Assembly: GCF_014196635.1 (NCBI RefSeq)
Contig: NZ_JACIEB010000002.1
Location: 310,001 to 374,000, forward strand
Reading direction: 5' to 3'
DNA length: 64,000 nucleotides
DNA from: Sphingobium fontiphilum
GTDB lineage: Bacteria > Pseudomonadota > Alphaproteobacteria > Sphingomonadales > Sphingomonadaceae
How positions within the stretch are numbered: the first letter of the stretch is position 1; every line of letters starts with the position of its first letter. Below are positions 46,083 to 55,848 of this stretch, piece by piece. Under the pieces are notes generated by a model that was not told the DNA's origin, did no database searches, and saw nothing but the letters and a program-made list of their open reading frames with translations. The position numbers and the translations under genes were made by a program.

Positions 46083-47912
46083 TCACCATCCGCACTGCTT
46101 GCCCTTATTCTGTTTTTTCAGCCACTGCTGCAATGGCGCGAAATAGGCAATCATGGATTTGCCCGAAATGTCTCTCTTTCCGGTAAAGGCTTCCAGCGCA
46201 TCGGGCCATGGCTTCGAGGCGCCCATTTCCAGCATGGCGTTCAGCTTCTCGCCCACCGCCTTGTCGCCATAGAAGGAACAGCGGTGCAGTGGTCCGGTCC
46301 ATCCGGCCTGTTTGCATGCAGCCTCATAGAATTGGAATTGCAGGATCCGGGCGAGGAAATAGCGGGTGTAGGGCGTGTTGCCGGGGATATGATATTTGCC
46401 GCCCGGATCGAATTTCGTTTCGTCGCGCGGCGCGGGCGGCACAATGCCCTGATAACGCAGGCGCAGGTCGTCCCAGCCCTTTTGATATGCGCCCTCGCCG
46501 ATGCTGCCGTTGAACACGCCCCAGCGCCATTTGTCGATCAGCAGGCCAAAGGGCAGGAAGGCGACCTTGTCCATCGCCTGCCGCAGCAACAGGCCCAGAT
46601 CCTTGTCGGCGCCGGGCGCCTTGGCGGGATCAAGCAGGCCGATCTTCACCAGATAATCGGGCGTGATCGACAGCGCGATGAAATCGCCGATGGCCTCATG
46701 GAAACCGTCGTTCGCCCCGTCCAGATAGAGATAGGGGTGCTTCTGATAGGCGCGCTGATAATAATTATGGCCCAGTTCATGGTGGATGGTCACGAAATCG
46801 TCGCCATTGACCTTCGTGCACATCTTGATGCGGATATCGTCCTTGTTGTCGATGTCCCAGGCGGAAGCGTGGCACACCACTTCACGGTCGCGCGGCGCAA
46901 CGATCTGCGACCGTTCCCAGAATGTCTGGGGCAAGGGCGCAAGGCCGAGCGAGGAATAAAAGCCCTCGCCCGCCTTCACCATCTTCACTGGGTCATAGCC
47001 TTTGGCCACCAGCAGGTCGCCAATGTCATAACCCAGGTCGCCCGCCCCCGCAGGCGCGACGATGTCATAGATATTGCCCCATTCCTGCGCCCACATATTG
47101 CCCAGCAGGTCGGCACGGATCGGCCCGGCCTTGGGCTGCACGGCGTCGCCATATTTTTCGTTGAGCTTGGCCCGGGTATAGCAATGCAGTTCGTCGTAAA
47201 GCGGCTTCACCTCCGCCCACAGCTTGTCGGTCAGCGCCGCGAAATCATCGGCCGGCATGTCATATTTCGACCGCCACATCGCGCCCGTGTCGGCATAGCC
47301 CAGTTCCTTGGCCCCCGCGTTGGCGATGGAAACCAGCCGGGCATAATCGGCCCGCATCGGCGCGCCGACATTGTCGTGCCAGCTCAGCCACATTTCCTTC
47401 AACTCTTCGGGGTTGCGGTCCACCCCCATTTTTTCCTCGATGTCGCTACCCCGGATCGGCTCGCCCTTCAGCGTTCCCTTGCCCTTGCCATAGGCGGATT
47501 GGAGGCTGGTCGACAGGTCATTGAGCTCCTTCGCCGCCCCGGCGGTGGTCGGCGCGGGCAGCACCAGTTGCCCGCGCAGCATGTCGAGTTGCCGCTTCGT
47601 TTCCGCGCTCAGGCCGGGCGCGGTCGCAAGGCGCGCCGCCTCCAGCGCGTAATTCACATTCATTTCCGTGCGGATCGCCCCGAAATAGGCGGCCAGCGCA
47701 TCGGTATCGTCAGTGATATATGTGGAATTGACCCAGTCGGCGCGCGACGCGATCAGCGAATGATCGAACATCGCCTGCTGGGCCGTGGACAAAAAGGCTT
47801 CGGCGTCCGCAGCGGTGGGCGCCGCCTTGGGCGCGGGAGGCGCCTGCTGCGCGAGAACGGGGGTAAAGGCCAGCGAAGCCGCGATGGCGGCCAGAGAAAC
47901 GGCAATTTTCAT
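46083..47912 (-). CDS. M2 family zinc peptidyl-dipeptidase (ACE-like)
   Basis: The 609-residue product has a signal peptide (to about AQQ, residue 22), the zinc motif HELGH at residues 378-382 (TIHHELGHNYY) and the downstream Glu in GFHEAIGD, all as in the angiotensin-converting-enzyme family. It removes dipeptides from peptide C-termini in the periplasm. The ATG at 47912 gives the signal peptide; a longer start at 47945 does not. It is divergent from the hydrolase gene group. Confidence 0.92.
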   Translation of the reverse strand: MKIAVSLAAIAASLAFTPVLAQQAPPAPKAAPTAADAEAFLSTAQQAMFDHSLIASRADWVNSTYITDDTDALAAYFGAIRTEMNVNYALEAARLATAPGLSAETKRQLDMLRGQLVLPAPTTAGAAKELNDLSTSLQSAYGKGKGTLKGEPIRGSDIEEKMGVDRNPEELKEMWLSWHDNVGAPMRADYARLVSIANAGAKELGYADTGAMWRSKYDMPADDFAALTDKLWAEVKPLYDELHCYTRAKLNEKYGDAVQPKAGPIRADLLGNMWAQEWGNIYDIVAPAGAGDLGYDIGDLLVAKGYDPVKMVKAGEGFYSSLGLAPLPQTFWERSQIVAPRDREVVCHASAWDIDNKDDIRIKMCTKVNGDDFVTIHHELGHNYYQRAYQKHPYLYLDGANDGFHEAIGDFIALSITPDYLVKIGLLDPAKAPGADKDLGLLLRQAMDKVAFLPFGLLIDKWRWGVFNGSIGEGAYQKGWDDLRLRYQGIVPPAPRDETKFDPGGKYHIPGNTPYTRYFLARILQFQFYEAACKQAGWTGPLHRCSFYGDKAVGEKLNAMLEMGASKPWPDALEAFTGKRDISGKSMIAYFAPLQQWLKKQNKGKQCGW

Positions 47913-47969
47913 GGGAACAGCCCCTGTATTTTCGATATGGGGCAAAAGTGACTTAGGGCAGCGACACAG

Positions 47970-48731
47970 TCAAGCAGTCAGGAAATCGACCATCGCCGCG
48001 CCCAGTTCCTTGCGCGTCACCGCATTCATGTGATTGCCGGGAATTTCGATATAGCGGCCATGGGGCAGCGCATCGGCCAGTTGCTGCGCATTGCCATTTT
48101 CCCGGTCATCCGCGCCGCAGATGACGGCGACCGGCTGCTCCAGCGCCTCGATCACCTCCATCGGCGTGTCCGCGAACGCGCCCAATATGTGCAGCATCGC
48201 CACCGGATCGCCCTTGGTCGTTTTCAGGAAGGCCTCGGTCATCCATTCCGATGTCCCGCGCTCGAACGTGCCCAGATGGGTGAGCACATTCCTGTAATAG
48301 CCGACATTGCCGTGGGTGCGGGTCAACCCGTCCAGCCCCATCCCGCTCAGGATCACGCGCCGGGGCTTGGCTCCCCGCGCCAGCATCCGCGACGTCGTGC
48401 GCGCGCCCAGCGAATAGCCGCCCAGATCATAGTCGGTAAGACCCATCTGCTCGATCACGGCCAGATTGTCGCTGGTCAGCGCATCGGGAGGATAGGCCGC
48501 CGCGTCATGCGGCTTGGCGCTGTCGCCATGGCCGCGCAGGTCGGGCAGGATCAGGCGGAAACCCGCCGCCACCAGTTGCGCGGCATGGCCATAACGCACC
48601 CAGTTGGTCCAGGCGTTGGAGAAATAGCCGTGGATCAGCACCACGTCCCGCCCCTCGCCCATCACATGCACGGCGATGGGCTGACCGTCGAAGCCCTTGA
48701 TCTCGATCTTTTCGGTCGGAAGCTGGGTCAA
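47970..48731 (-). CDS. Alpha/beta hydrolase
   Basis: The product (about 253 residues) has the hydrolase fold with DVVLIHGYFSNAWTNW (oxyanion HG), the nucleophile elbow DLGGYSLGA with Ser, DDR as likely Asp region (CGADDRENGN) and GNHMNAV with His. The substrate is unknown. A TTG start (48731) was chosen: GAAGGA lies 9 bases upstream, no ATG is present in that area, and the family begins here; an extension to 49058 lacks family resemblance. It lies between a terminator and the M2 peptidase gene. Confidence 0.78.
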   Translation of the reverse strand: MTQLPTEKIEIKGFDGQPIAVHVMGEGRDVVLIHGYFSNAWTNWVRYGHAAQLVAAGFRLILPDLRGHGDSAKPHDAAAYPPDALTSDNLAVIEQMGLTDYDLGGYSLGARTTSRMLARGAKPRRVILSGMGLDGLTRTHGNVGYYRNVLTHLGTFERGTSEWMTEAFLKTTKGDPVAMLHILGAFADTPMEVIEALEQPVAVICGADDRENGNAQQLADALPHGRYIEIPGNHMNAVTRKELGAAMVDFLTA

Positions 48732-48809
48732 GCGATGCAATCCTTCTAAAAACAGGTCTTGCCGCGCGATAAAGGGTCCGCCCGACGCCGTCGAGACGGC
48801 AGGGCCATG

Positions 48810-48844
48810 AAAAAGGGCGCTCGTCCAACCGGGAAAGCGCCCTT
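48810..48844 (-). terminator. Rho-independent terminator of asd
   Basis: AAGGGCGCT (48813-48821) and AGCGCCCTT (48836-48844) pair perfectly in 9 bp and are followed on the minus strand by a run of T. It lies 24 bases past the asd stop and separates it from the hydrolase gene. Confidence 0.9.
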
Positions 48845-48867
48845 CTCTATTGCCTTTAAGAGCTCGC

Positions 48868-49893
48868 TCAGCCCTTCTTGAGGTGACGACGACCCAGCAG
48901 TTCCGCGATCTGCACAGCGTTGAGCGCCGCGCCCTTGCGCAGATTGTCGCTGACGCACCACAGCGACAGGCCGTTGTCCACGGTCGAATCCTCGCGCACG
49001 CGGCTGACGAAGGTGGCGTAATCGCCCACGCATTCGACCGGGGTGACGTAACCGCCATCCTCGCGCTTGTCGACCAGCATGACGCCGGGCGCCTCGCGCA
49101 ATATGTCCTGCGCTTGCCTAGCCGAAATCTCGTTCTCGAACTCGATGTTCAGCGCCTCGGAGTGGCCCACGAACACCGGCACGCGCACGCAGGTCGCGGT
49201 CAGCTTGATCTTCGGATCGAGGATCTTCTTCGTTTCCGCGACCATCTTCCATTCTTCCTTGGTGGAACCATCGTCCAGGAAGACGTCGATGTGCGGGATC
49301 ACGTTGAAGGCGATCTGCTTGGTGAATTTCTTCGCTTCCGCCGGATCGCCGACGAAGATGTTGCGCGACTGTTCGAACAGTTCGTCCATCCCCGCCTTGC
49401 CCGCGCCCGACACCGACTGATAGGTGGCGACGACGACGCGCTTGATCTTCGCGGCGTCATGCAGGGGCTTCAAGGCAACGACCATCTGCGCGGTCGAGCA
49501 GTTGGGGTTGGCGATGATGTTCTTCTTCTTGTAACCGTCGATCGCGTCCGGGTTCACTTCCGGCACGATCAGGGGCACGTCCGGGTCCATGCGGTAGAGC
49601 GACGAATTGTCGATCACCACACAACCGGCCGCCGCCGCCTTGGGCGCATATTCCTTGGTCGGGCCGCTGCCCGCCGCGAACAGGGCGATGTCCCACCCGG
49701 CAAAGTCGAAATGCTCGATATTCTGGCATTTCAGGGTCTTGCCGGTTTCCCCAAAATCGATAGTGGTGCCCTGCGACCGCGGCGAGGCGACCGCCGCAAT
49801 CTCGTCAATCGGGAACTCGCGTTCGGCGAGAATGGTCAGCATCTCGCGGCCCACATTACCGGTGGCTCCGACGACGACGACCTTGTAACCCAT
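48868..49893 (-). CDS. asd: Aspartate-semialdehyde dehydrogenase
   Basis: The 341-residue product starts MGYKVVVVGATGNVGREML and has the catalytic Cys in NPNCSTAQMVVALKPLHDAA and the later His in VPVFVGHSEALNIEFEN. It reduces aspartyl phosphate to the semialdehyde, for lysine, threonine, methionine and diaminopimelate. The ATG at 49893 is the family start; an open frame to 50001 does not fit. Confidence 0.96.
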   Translation of the reverse strand: MGYKVVVVGATGNVGREMLTILAEREFPIDEIAAVASPRSQGTTIDFGETGKTLKCQNIEHFDFAGWDIALFAAGSGPTKEYAPKAAAAGCVVIDNSSLYRMDPDVPLIVPEVNPDAIDGYKKKNIIANPNCSTAQMVVALKPLHDAAKIKRVVVATYQSVSGAGKAGMDELFEQSRNIFVGDPAEAKKFTKQIAFNVIPHIDVFLDDGSTKEEWKMVAETKKILDPKIKLTATCVRVPVFVGHSEALNIEFENEISARQAQDILREAPGVMLVDKREDGGYVTPVECVGDYATFVSRVREDSTVDNGLSLWCVSDNLRKGAALNAVQIAELLGRRHLKKG

Positions 49894-50018
49894 GACACAG
49901 AACTCCACTAACACGCATGATTGCGGGAGCGCGCCATAGCGCGACTGTGGCGTTTGTCCAGAAATAAGGGCTTTGCGCCGGTCAAGCCGGGCCTGCGACA
50001 CAGAGCCGGGCGGCTATC

Positions 50019-52241
50019 TCATGGCATGGGCGACACGCCCCGCCGCGCCAGGAAATCCTCGATCGTGCGCCACAGATGGACGCTGACGCCCGGCCCGCCG
50101 ACCCGGTGGGTCTGGCCCGGATAGACCATCAGTTCGAACGGAACCGCCCCCGCCTGCATCTTCGCCATCAGCGCGGTGGCGTTGTCGAACACGACATTGT
50201 CGTCGGACATGCCGTGGATCAGCAGCATGGGATCGCTGATCTTCAGCGCATCGTCCAGCGCCCCGGACGCTGGATAGGCGCTGGGCTTGTCCTGCGGCTT
50301 GCCCAGATAGCGCTCGGTATAATGGGTGTCGTAAAGCTCCCACTTCGTCACCGGCGCGCCCGCAATGCCCGCGGCAAAGGCGCCGGGCGCCTTTTCCAGC
50401 AATTTCAGGGTCATGTAACCGCCATAGGACCAGCCATAGGTGGCGATCCTGCCCGCATCGACAAAGGGCTGCGCCTTCAACCAGTCCAGCCCGGCCAACT
50501 GGTCCTCGACCTCCACCGTGCCCATGGCGCGGTGGATCTGGTCCTCGAACGCCTTGCCGCGGTCGGGCGTGCCGCGATTGTCGATGGCAAATACGATCCA
50601 GCCGCGATCGACCAGATACTGGTTCAGCGCCCCGCCCCACTGGTTGGTCACCTGCCGCCCACCGCCCGGCCCGCCATAATGGATCATGAACACCGGATAG
50701 CGTTTGCCCGGCTCCATCACCGGGGTCAGCATCTTGGTATAAAGGGTACTGCCGTCCTTCGCCCGGATCGTGCCGAACTGGCTCTTCACATGGCTGGCGA
50801 CATAGGGGGCATAGGGATGGTCGCCGGTCAGCGCATTTTCGGACAGCCATTGCAACTGCCGGCCGCCGCTGTCGGCGAGGTAGAGCTGGCGCGGCTGATC
50901 GCTATTGCTGCGCGCGACGACGATGCGGGTCGCCGCCTTGTCCATCACCGCGTCATTCCACCAGCCACTTTTTGTCAACGGGGTGAGCGGCCCGCGCTTG
51001 GCCAGCGATCCGGCGTAAAGCTGCTGCTCCAGCGGCGTGTCGCGATTGGCGGTGAAATAGACGCGGCCGCGCGCCTCATCCACGCCGACAATGTCGCGCA
51101 CGTCCCAGTCCCCAGTGGTCAGCGCCGTCCACTTGCCCGCCTTCACATGATAAAGATGGCCATGGCCGGTCTTTTCGGACCACCACAGAAAAGCGCCGTC
51201 CTTGAGCGGCTTGAAATTATTGCTGAGGTTGATCCAGCTTTTCGCCGTTTCGGTCAGCACCACCCGCGCCTTGCCGGTGGCGGGATCGACGGCGAGCAGG
51301 TCAAGCCGGGTCTGATCGCGGTTTTCGCGCTGGACATAGAGCGTCTTGCCATCCTTCGCCCAGTCCACCCGCGCCAGATAGATGTCGCTGTCTGCCCCCA
51401 GATCGACCTTCACCTGCCCCGACCCGTCAGGCTTCATCACATAGAGGTCGACGATGGCGTTGGGCGTGCCGGCGGCGGGATAACGCTGTTGATAGACTTT
51501 CGCCCCTTCTCCGCCGATGGCGGTGCGGGTGACGATGCCGACCGGACTTTCATCGACCCGCGCGACCGCGATCATCGCGTCGTCGGGCGACCACCAATAT
51601 CCGGTGCGCCGGTCCATTTCCTCCTGCGCGACGAATTCCGCCACGCCCCAACTGACTGTGTCGCTGGCCCCCTGCGTCAACTGCTTCTCCAAGCCGCCCA
51701 AGGGCTGGGCGAACAGATTGCCGTCGCGCACGAAAGAGACATAGCCGCCCTTCGGGCTCACGACGCCGTTCAGTTCCCCGCCCGGCGTGTCGGTCAGCCG
51801 CGTCACCTTGCCATCCAGCGCGGCGAGATAAAGATCGCCGTCCACCGGCACCAGGATCGACTTGCCATCGGGCGACCAATCATAGCTGGTGATGCCGACG
51901 CTGCCCGCGACGCTGCGGTCGCGTTCGCGCTGCATCTTTTCGGCTTCCGACAGTTCCGCCCCACTGCCCGCCTTTTTCGAATCGACCAGCATCCGTTCCG
52001 CCCCGGTGCGGGTGTCGATGGCCCACAGGTCGAGCCGGTCGCGTTCATCGGCGCGGTTTTTCAGCACCGTGACCAGGCTGCCGTCGGGCGACAATTGCAG
52101 CGCGCGCGGCTGCGGCCCCGACAGGTCGGGGCTGGCGAACACACGCTCCAGCGTCAAAGTCTGTTGGGCGAGCGCGGCGGGGGCCAGCGCAAGGGCGATC
52201 AGCGCGCCTATGGCGGCGCCGGTTTTCAGGATCGGGAACAT
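50019..52241 (-). CDS. S9 family peptidase (dipeptidyl peptidase IV type)
   Basis: The 740-residue product has a signal peptide (ALAQ, residues 1-25), an N-terminal beta-propeller (DPPIV_N, ESPVGIVTRTAIGGEG) and a C-terminal alpha/beta hydrolase domain. The catalytic Ser is in GWSYGGYM, the Asp in SDDNVVF and the His in YPGQTHR. It removes Xaa-Pro dipeptides in the periplasm or outside. The motif DWEELD of fully active DPP IV was not firmly found but EFVAQEEMDRR is present, as in bacterial members. The start at 52241 gives the signal peptide. Confidence 0.92.
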   Translation of the reverse strand: MFPILKTGAAIGALIALALAPAALAQQTLTLERVFASPDLSGPQPRALQLSPDGSLVTVLKNRADERDRLDLWAIDTRTGAERMLVDSKKAGSGAELSEAEKMQRERDRSVAGSVGITSYDWSPDGKSILVPVDGDLYLAALDGKVTRLTDTPGGELNGVVSPKGGYVSFVRDGNLFAQPLGGLEKQLTQGASDTVSWGVAEFVAQEEMDRRTGYWWSPDDAMIAVARVDESPVGIVTRTAIGGEGAKVYQQRYPAAGTPNAIVDLYVMKPDGSGQVKVDLGADSDIYLARVDWAKDGKTLYVQRENRDQTRLDLLAVDPATGKARVVLTETAKSWINLSNNFKPLKDGAFLWWSEKTGHGHLYHVKAGKWTALTTGDWDVRDIVGVDEARGRVYFTANRDTPLEQQLYAGSLAKRGPLTPLTKSGWWNDAVMDKAATRIVVARSNSDQPRQLYLADSGGRQLQWLSENALTGDHPYAPYVASHVKSQFGTIRAKDGSTLYTKMLTPVMEPGKRYPVFMIHYGGPGGGRQVTNQWGGALNQYLVDRGWIVFAIDNRGTPDRGKAFEDQIHRAMGTVEVEDQLAGLDWLKAQPFVDAGRIATYGWSYGGYMTLKLLEKAPGAFAAGIAGAPVTKWELYDTHYTERYLGKPQDKPSAYPASGALDDALKISDPMLLIHGMSDDNVVFDNATALMAKMQAGAVPFELMVYPGQTHRVGGPGVSVHLWRTIEDFLARRGVSPMP

Positions 52242-52366
52242 GCTTGTCCTTGTCTCGGGTCGGCGCAGCGCCGTCATCATGAGGCAAAGTCTAGACCGCG
52301 TTCCGGTCGCAAATCAATCCGATGGCGGAAATGGAGGAAGATAGGACCATGACCACCGGGTGGACA

Positions 52367-52441
52367 TGGTGGGCGCGACAGGGATTGAACCTGTGACCCC
52401 ACCCGTGTGAAGGGTGTGCTCTACCGCTGAGCTACGCGCCC
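52367..52441 (-). tRNA. tRNA-Val (CAC anticodon)
   Basis: The cloverleaf has acceptor GGGCGCG/CGCGCCC, D-arm GCTC/GAGC, anticodon stem CACCC/GGGTG with loop TTCACAC (anticodon CAC), T-arm ACAGG-TTCAATC-CCTGT, and encoded CCA. It lies alone between the S9 peptidase and a small lipoprotein gene. Confidence 0.97.
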
Positions 52442-52582
52442 CCTGAAGGGAAGGAGAGGCCCATTGGCACCCCGGCGCGATCCTGTCAAGCAAGCGCCGG
52501 CGATGGCCGGGGAAAAAGCCTGTTCCAACCGCCGCCGCGCTCGCTATGTTGACGAAGCAACAGCAAAATAACGGGAAAAGTC

Positions 52583-52711
52583 ATGCGTCGCATCATCTGC
52601 CTTGCCTTCGCCGCCGTCACCATCGTGCAACTGAGCGCCTGCAATACGGTTCAGGGCGTTGGCCGCGACATCGAATCGGTTGGCCGCGCGGGCAAGGACG
52701 TGATGCATTAA
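52583..52711 (+). CDS. Entericidin-type small lipoprotein
   Basis: The 42-residue product, too short to be listed by most ORF callers, starts MRRIICLAFAAVTIVQLSAC; LSAC is a lipobox with the acylated Cys at residue 20. The mature part NTVQGVGRDIESVGRAGKDV follows the entericidin A/B pattern (GVGRDIESVG). It would be an inner or outer membrane lipoprotein, toxic-antidote type or stress-related in E. coli. GGGAAAAG precedes the ATG. A copy of the antidote partner is not seen. Confidence 0.85.
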   Translation: MRRIICLAFAAVTIVQLSACNTVQGVGRDIESVGRAGKDVMH

Positions 52712-52757
52712 GCGTCTAATCCGGACGCAGGCAAAGTTGAAGTGAGTGAAGACCTGC

Positions 52758-52946
52758 TTATTGCATCGCGCGCAGGCGGGGCGGCAGGATTTTGCGCAGG
52801 CGCACACCATCGCAATCAGCGGCGCCGCAAGTGCAGGCTTCGATCGAATAGCGAACGCCGCACATGACCAGAACGTCCTGATCGAAAGAATAGTTCGCGA
52901 TTCCAGCGCGCTCGACCTTCTCCTGGGCCATGGCCTTCAACGTCAT
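52758..52946 (-). CDS. Four-cysteine mini-protein of unknown function
   Basis: The 62-residue product has C29, C38, C40 and C45 in VMCGVRYSIEACTCGAADC, that is C-x8-C-x-C-x4-C, a spacing suited to zinc or another metal. No family is recognised. The start at 52946 is supported by AAAAGGA 6 bases upstream; a longer version to 52970 is possible. It converges with the entericidin gene and is divergent from hslV. Confidence 0.7.
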   Translation of the reverse strand: MTLKAMAQEKVERAGIANYSFDQDVLVMCGVRYSIEACTCGAADCDGVRLRKILPPRLRAMQ

Positions 52947-53122
52947 CGCGAGTCCTTTTAATCGGGTCACAGACGCTCATAGTTCATGCTGCATCGCACA
53001 ATGTCAATCGCGCGAACCTGGCATGACGATCATTGTCACAAAAACCATCGGCAAAATGCCACAATCTGTCGCACCGCCCTACAGCTTGCGCGATGTCGAC
53101 CGCGCCACCATATGGCTGAACG

Positions 53123-53689
53123 ATGAGCACGCATGATCCCCACGCCATGCCGGTCTGGCACGGCACCACCATCCTGTCCGCCCGCCGCAACGGCAAAGTC
53201 GTCGTCGTCGGCGATGGACAGGTGTCCATGGGCCAGACGGTGATGAAGCCCAACGCCCGCAAGGTTCGCCGCCTGCATGACGGATCGGTAATCGGCGGCT
53301 TTGCCGGGGCGACGGCCGACGCCTTCACCCTGTTCGAACGGCTCGAAGCCAAGCTGGAGCGCCATAACGGCCAGTTGATGCGCGCAGCGGTCGAACTGGC
53401 CAAGGACTGGCGCACCGACAAATATCTGCGCAATCTGGAAGCGATGATGATCGTCGCGGACAAGGATGTGACATTGATCCTGACCGGCAATGGCGACGTG
53501 CTGGAACCGGTGGGCGGCATCGCGGCGATCGGGTCGGGCGGCAATTTCGCCCTGTCGGCCGCCCGTGCGCTGGCCGATTATGAACAGGACGCCGAAGTGC
53601 TGGCGCGCAAGGCGATGGCCGTCGCCGCCGACATCTGCGTCTACACCAACGACCAGATCACCATCGAAACCCTCGACAGCGCCGCCTGA
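53123..53689 (+). CDS. hslV: ATP-dependent protease subunit HslV
   Basis: The 188-residue product has the N-terminal nucleophile Thr exposed after cleavage in [34 protein letters not shown] and [14 protein letters not shown] of the proteasome-like HslV. It forms the dodecameric peptidase of HslVU. hslU starts 41 bases later, the usual pair. A CTTG-N19-CCATATG stretch (53085-53114) loosely resembles an RpoH promoter but would leave almost no leader, so it is not called. Confidence 0.96.
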   Translation: MSTHDPHAMPVWHGTTILSARRNGKVVVVGDGQVSMGQTVMKPNARKVRRLHDGSVIGGFAGATADAFTLFERLEAKLERHNGQLMRAAVELAKDWRTDKYLRNLEAMMIVADKDVTLILTGNGDVLEPVGGIAAIGSGGNFALSAARALADYEQDAEVLARKAMAVAADICVYTNDQITIETLDSAA

Positions 53690-53730
53690 GCGCCCTTTCC
53701 GTCCACCCCCGGAAAGGCACAAGGACCGAC

Positions 53731-55032
53731 ATGAACGACAACCTGACCCCCAAAGCCATCGTCGCCGCGCTCGACGCCCATATCATCGGCCAGACGGACG
53801 CCAAGCGCGCGGTCGCGGTGGCGCTGCGCAACCGCTGGCGTCGGCAGAAGCTGAGCGCCGACCTGCGCGAGGAAGTGACGCCCAAGAATATCCTGATGAT
53901 AGGCCCCACGGGCTGCGGCAAGACCGAGATCAGCCGCCGTCTGGCCAAGCTCGCCGACGCGCCTTTCGTGAAGGTGGAGGCGACCAAATTCACCGAGGTC
54001 GGCTATGTCGGCCGCGACGTGGAACAGATTGTCCGCGATCTGGTCGAGGAAGCCGTGCGGCTGGAACGCGACCGTCGCCGCGAAGCGGTGCGCGAAGCCG
54101 CTTCGGAAGCCGCCATGGGCCGCTTGCTCGACGCGCTGACCGGCAAGGAATCGAGCGAGGCTACCCGCCTGTCCTTCCGCCAGCGGATCGAGGCGGACCA
54201 GATGAACAGCGTCGAGGTGGAGGTGGAAGTCGCCGACAGCCCCTCCATGCCCATGGAAATCCCCGGCATGGGGGGTCAGGTCGGCATGATCAACCTGTCC
54301 GACATGATGTCGAAAGCCTTTGGCCAGCAGCACAGGAAGCGCCGCAGGATGACGGTGGCGCAGGCATGGGACAAGCTGGTCGAGGAGGAACAGGACAAGA
54401 GGCTGGATCAGGATGATGTCGCCCGCGTCGCCATCGCCAGCGCGGAGCAGAACGGCATCGTCTTTCTGGACGAGATCGACAAGATCGCGGTCAGCGACGT
54501 GCGCGGCGGCTCCGTCAGCCGTGAAGGCGTGCAGCGCGACCTGCTGCCGCTGATCGAGGGCACCACCGTCTCGACCAAATATGGCCCGCTCAAGACCGAC
54601 CATATCCTGTTCATCGCGTCGGGCGCATTCCATGTCGCGAAGCCCAGCGACCTGCTGCCCGAATTGCAGGGGCGCCTGCCGATCCGGGTCGAACTCAAAG
54701 GCCTGACCGAGGATGATTTCGTCGCGATCCTGTCGGATACCAAGGCGAGCCTCGTCACCCAGTATAAGGCGTTGCTGGCGACGGAGAATGTCACCATCGA
54801 CCTGACGCCCGACGGCATACGTTCCATCGCGCGCATCGCCGCCGAAGTGAACGAGCAGGTCGAAAATATCGGCGCCCGTCGCCTTCAGACGGTGATGGAA
54901 AAGCTGCTGGAGGATGTCAGCTTCGATGCGGAGGATCGCGCCGGGGAAACGCTGCTGATCAACCAGGCCTATGTCGAGCGGCAATTGAGCGCCATCGCGC
55001 GCAACACCGACCTCAGCAAATATGTGCTTTGA
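53731..55032 (+). CDS. hslU: ATP-dependent protease ATPase subunit HslU
   Basis: The 433-residue product has Walker [11 protein letters not shown], Walker [12 protein letters not shown], an intermediate I-domain (about residues 110-230) and the sensor regions, ending NTDLSKYVL with the C-terminal tail that docks into HslV. It unfolds substrates using ATP and feeds them to HslV. The pair hslVU is part of the heat-shock response in proteobacteria. Confidence 0.96.
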   Translation: MNDNLTPKAIVAALDAHIIGQTDAKRAVAVALRNRWRRQKLSADLREEVTPKNILMIGPTGCGKTEISRRLAKLADAPFVKVEATKFTEVGYVGRDVEQIVRDLVEEAVRLERDRRREAVREAASEAAMGRLLDALTGKESSEATRLSFRQRIEADQMNSVEVEVEVADSPSMPMEIPGMGGQVGMINLSDMMSKAFGQQHRKRRRMTVAQAWDKLVEEEQDKRLDQDDVARVAIASAEQNGIVFLDEIDKIAVSDVRGGSVSREGVQRDLLPLIEGTTVSTKYGPLKTDHILFIASGAFHVAKPSDLLPELQGRLPIRVELKGLTEDDFVAILSDTKASLVTQYKALLATENVTIDLTPDGIRSIARIAAEVNEQVENIGARRLQTVMEKLLEDVSFDAEDRAGETLLINQAYVERQLSAIARNTDLSKYVL

Positions 55033-55062
55033 CGGCCGGGCGGGTCGCCCCGGCAGCCCGCC

Positions 55063-55686
55063 CTACCCCGCCTGAGCCGCAGCCTCCAGCGGCAGATAGG
55101 GCATGATCGCGCCCATCGCCCGGTCGACGAAGGAGAGCTTTTCCCCGACCGGGGCGACATAATGGAGCGCGTCGCGCGCGGCGGCGAGCCCCGCATGGCG
55201 CGCAATCAGCCAGGCTGCGAGATAGGGCGCGGCCAGACAACCGCCCGCCGTGGCGACGTTGCCATGGGCGATGAACGGGGCCTCCACCACCTCTACGCCA
55301 GCCTCCACGACCCAGGGCTTCGTCGTCAGGTCTGTGCAGGCGGGCAGGTCACCCAACAGGCCGAGCTTTGCGAGCAATAACGTGCCTGAACATTGCGCGC
55401 CGATGGTCTGGCGCGCGGGGTCGAGGCGGATCTGCCCCATCATTGCAGGATCGGCGGCGATCTCGCGCGTTCGGACGCCGCTGCCGATCAGGACGGCGTC
55501 CGCCTCCGCCAGAAACGCCATCGGCTTCTGCCGGTGCGCGGTCACGCCGTTCATCGACGTGATCTGCTCGGCCGGTGCGGTGATATGCGCCCGCCAGCCA
55601 TGATCGCGCAGCCGGTTGACGATGGCGGCCGCGACAAAACTGTCCAGTTCGTTGAACCCGTCAAATGTCAGAACCGCGACCTGCAT
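55063..55686 (-). CDS. DJ-1/PfpI family protein
   Basis: The 207-residue product has the class I glutamine amidotransferase-like fold: VAVLTFDGFNELDSFVAA at the start and the nucleophile elbow TIGAQCSGTLLLAKLG with Cys. Family members are deglycases, proteases, isomerases or chaperones; the role here is unknown. The start at 55686 follows GAAGAGGGGC; a GTG at 55701 is an alternative. It converges with hslU, stops 30 bases apart. Confidence 0.85.
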   Translation of the reverse strand: MQVAVLTFDGFNELDSFVAAAIVNRLRDHGWRAHITAPAEQITSMNGVTAHRQKPMAFLAEADAVLIGSGVRTREIAADPAMMGQIRLDPARQTIGAQCSGTLLLAKLGLLGDLPACTDLTTKPWVVEAGVEVVEAPFIAHGNVATAGGCLAAPYLAAWLIARHAGLAAARDALHYVAPVGEKLSFVDRAMGAIMPYLPLEAAAQAG

Positions 55687-55788
55687 GATGCCCCTCTTCA
55701 CTCCGTTGCATTTCCATATGCTCTAGGCGCCAGCGCGCGAGCGCCAACGACCGGATTACGGCAAATGGACTGGCGGCTGGGGGACCGC

Positions 55789-55820
55789 AAAAAGAAAAGG
55801 CCAGGGTCGCCCCCGGCCTT
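55789..55820 (-). terminator. Rho-independent terminator of the atp F0 operon
   Basis: On the minus strand AAGGCCGGGG and CCCTGGCCTT form a stem with one mismatch, followed by TTCTTTTT. It lies about 30 bases past the atpF stop. Confidence 0.85.
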
Positions 55821-55848
55821 CCTCGTCAATGCGCAAAGGATCGACCGA

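Noticed and set aside
45942..47951. A long plus-strand frame opposite the M2 peptidase gene
   Set aside because: Antisense shadow in GC-rich DNA; the peptidase with a complete HELGH motif lies on the other strand.
53085..53114. A CTTG-N19-CCATATG sequence before hslV that resembles an RpoH promoter
   Set aside because: It would start transcription only a few bases before the start codon and the spacer is too long for a good match.
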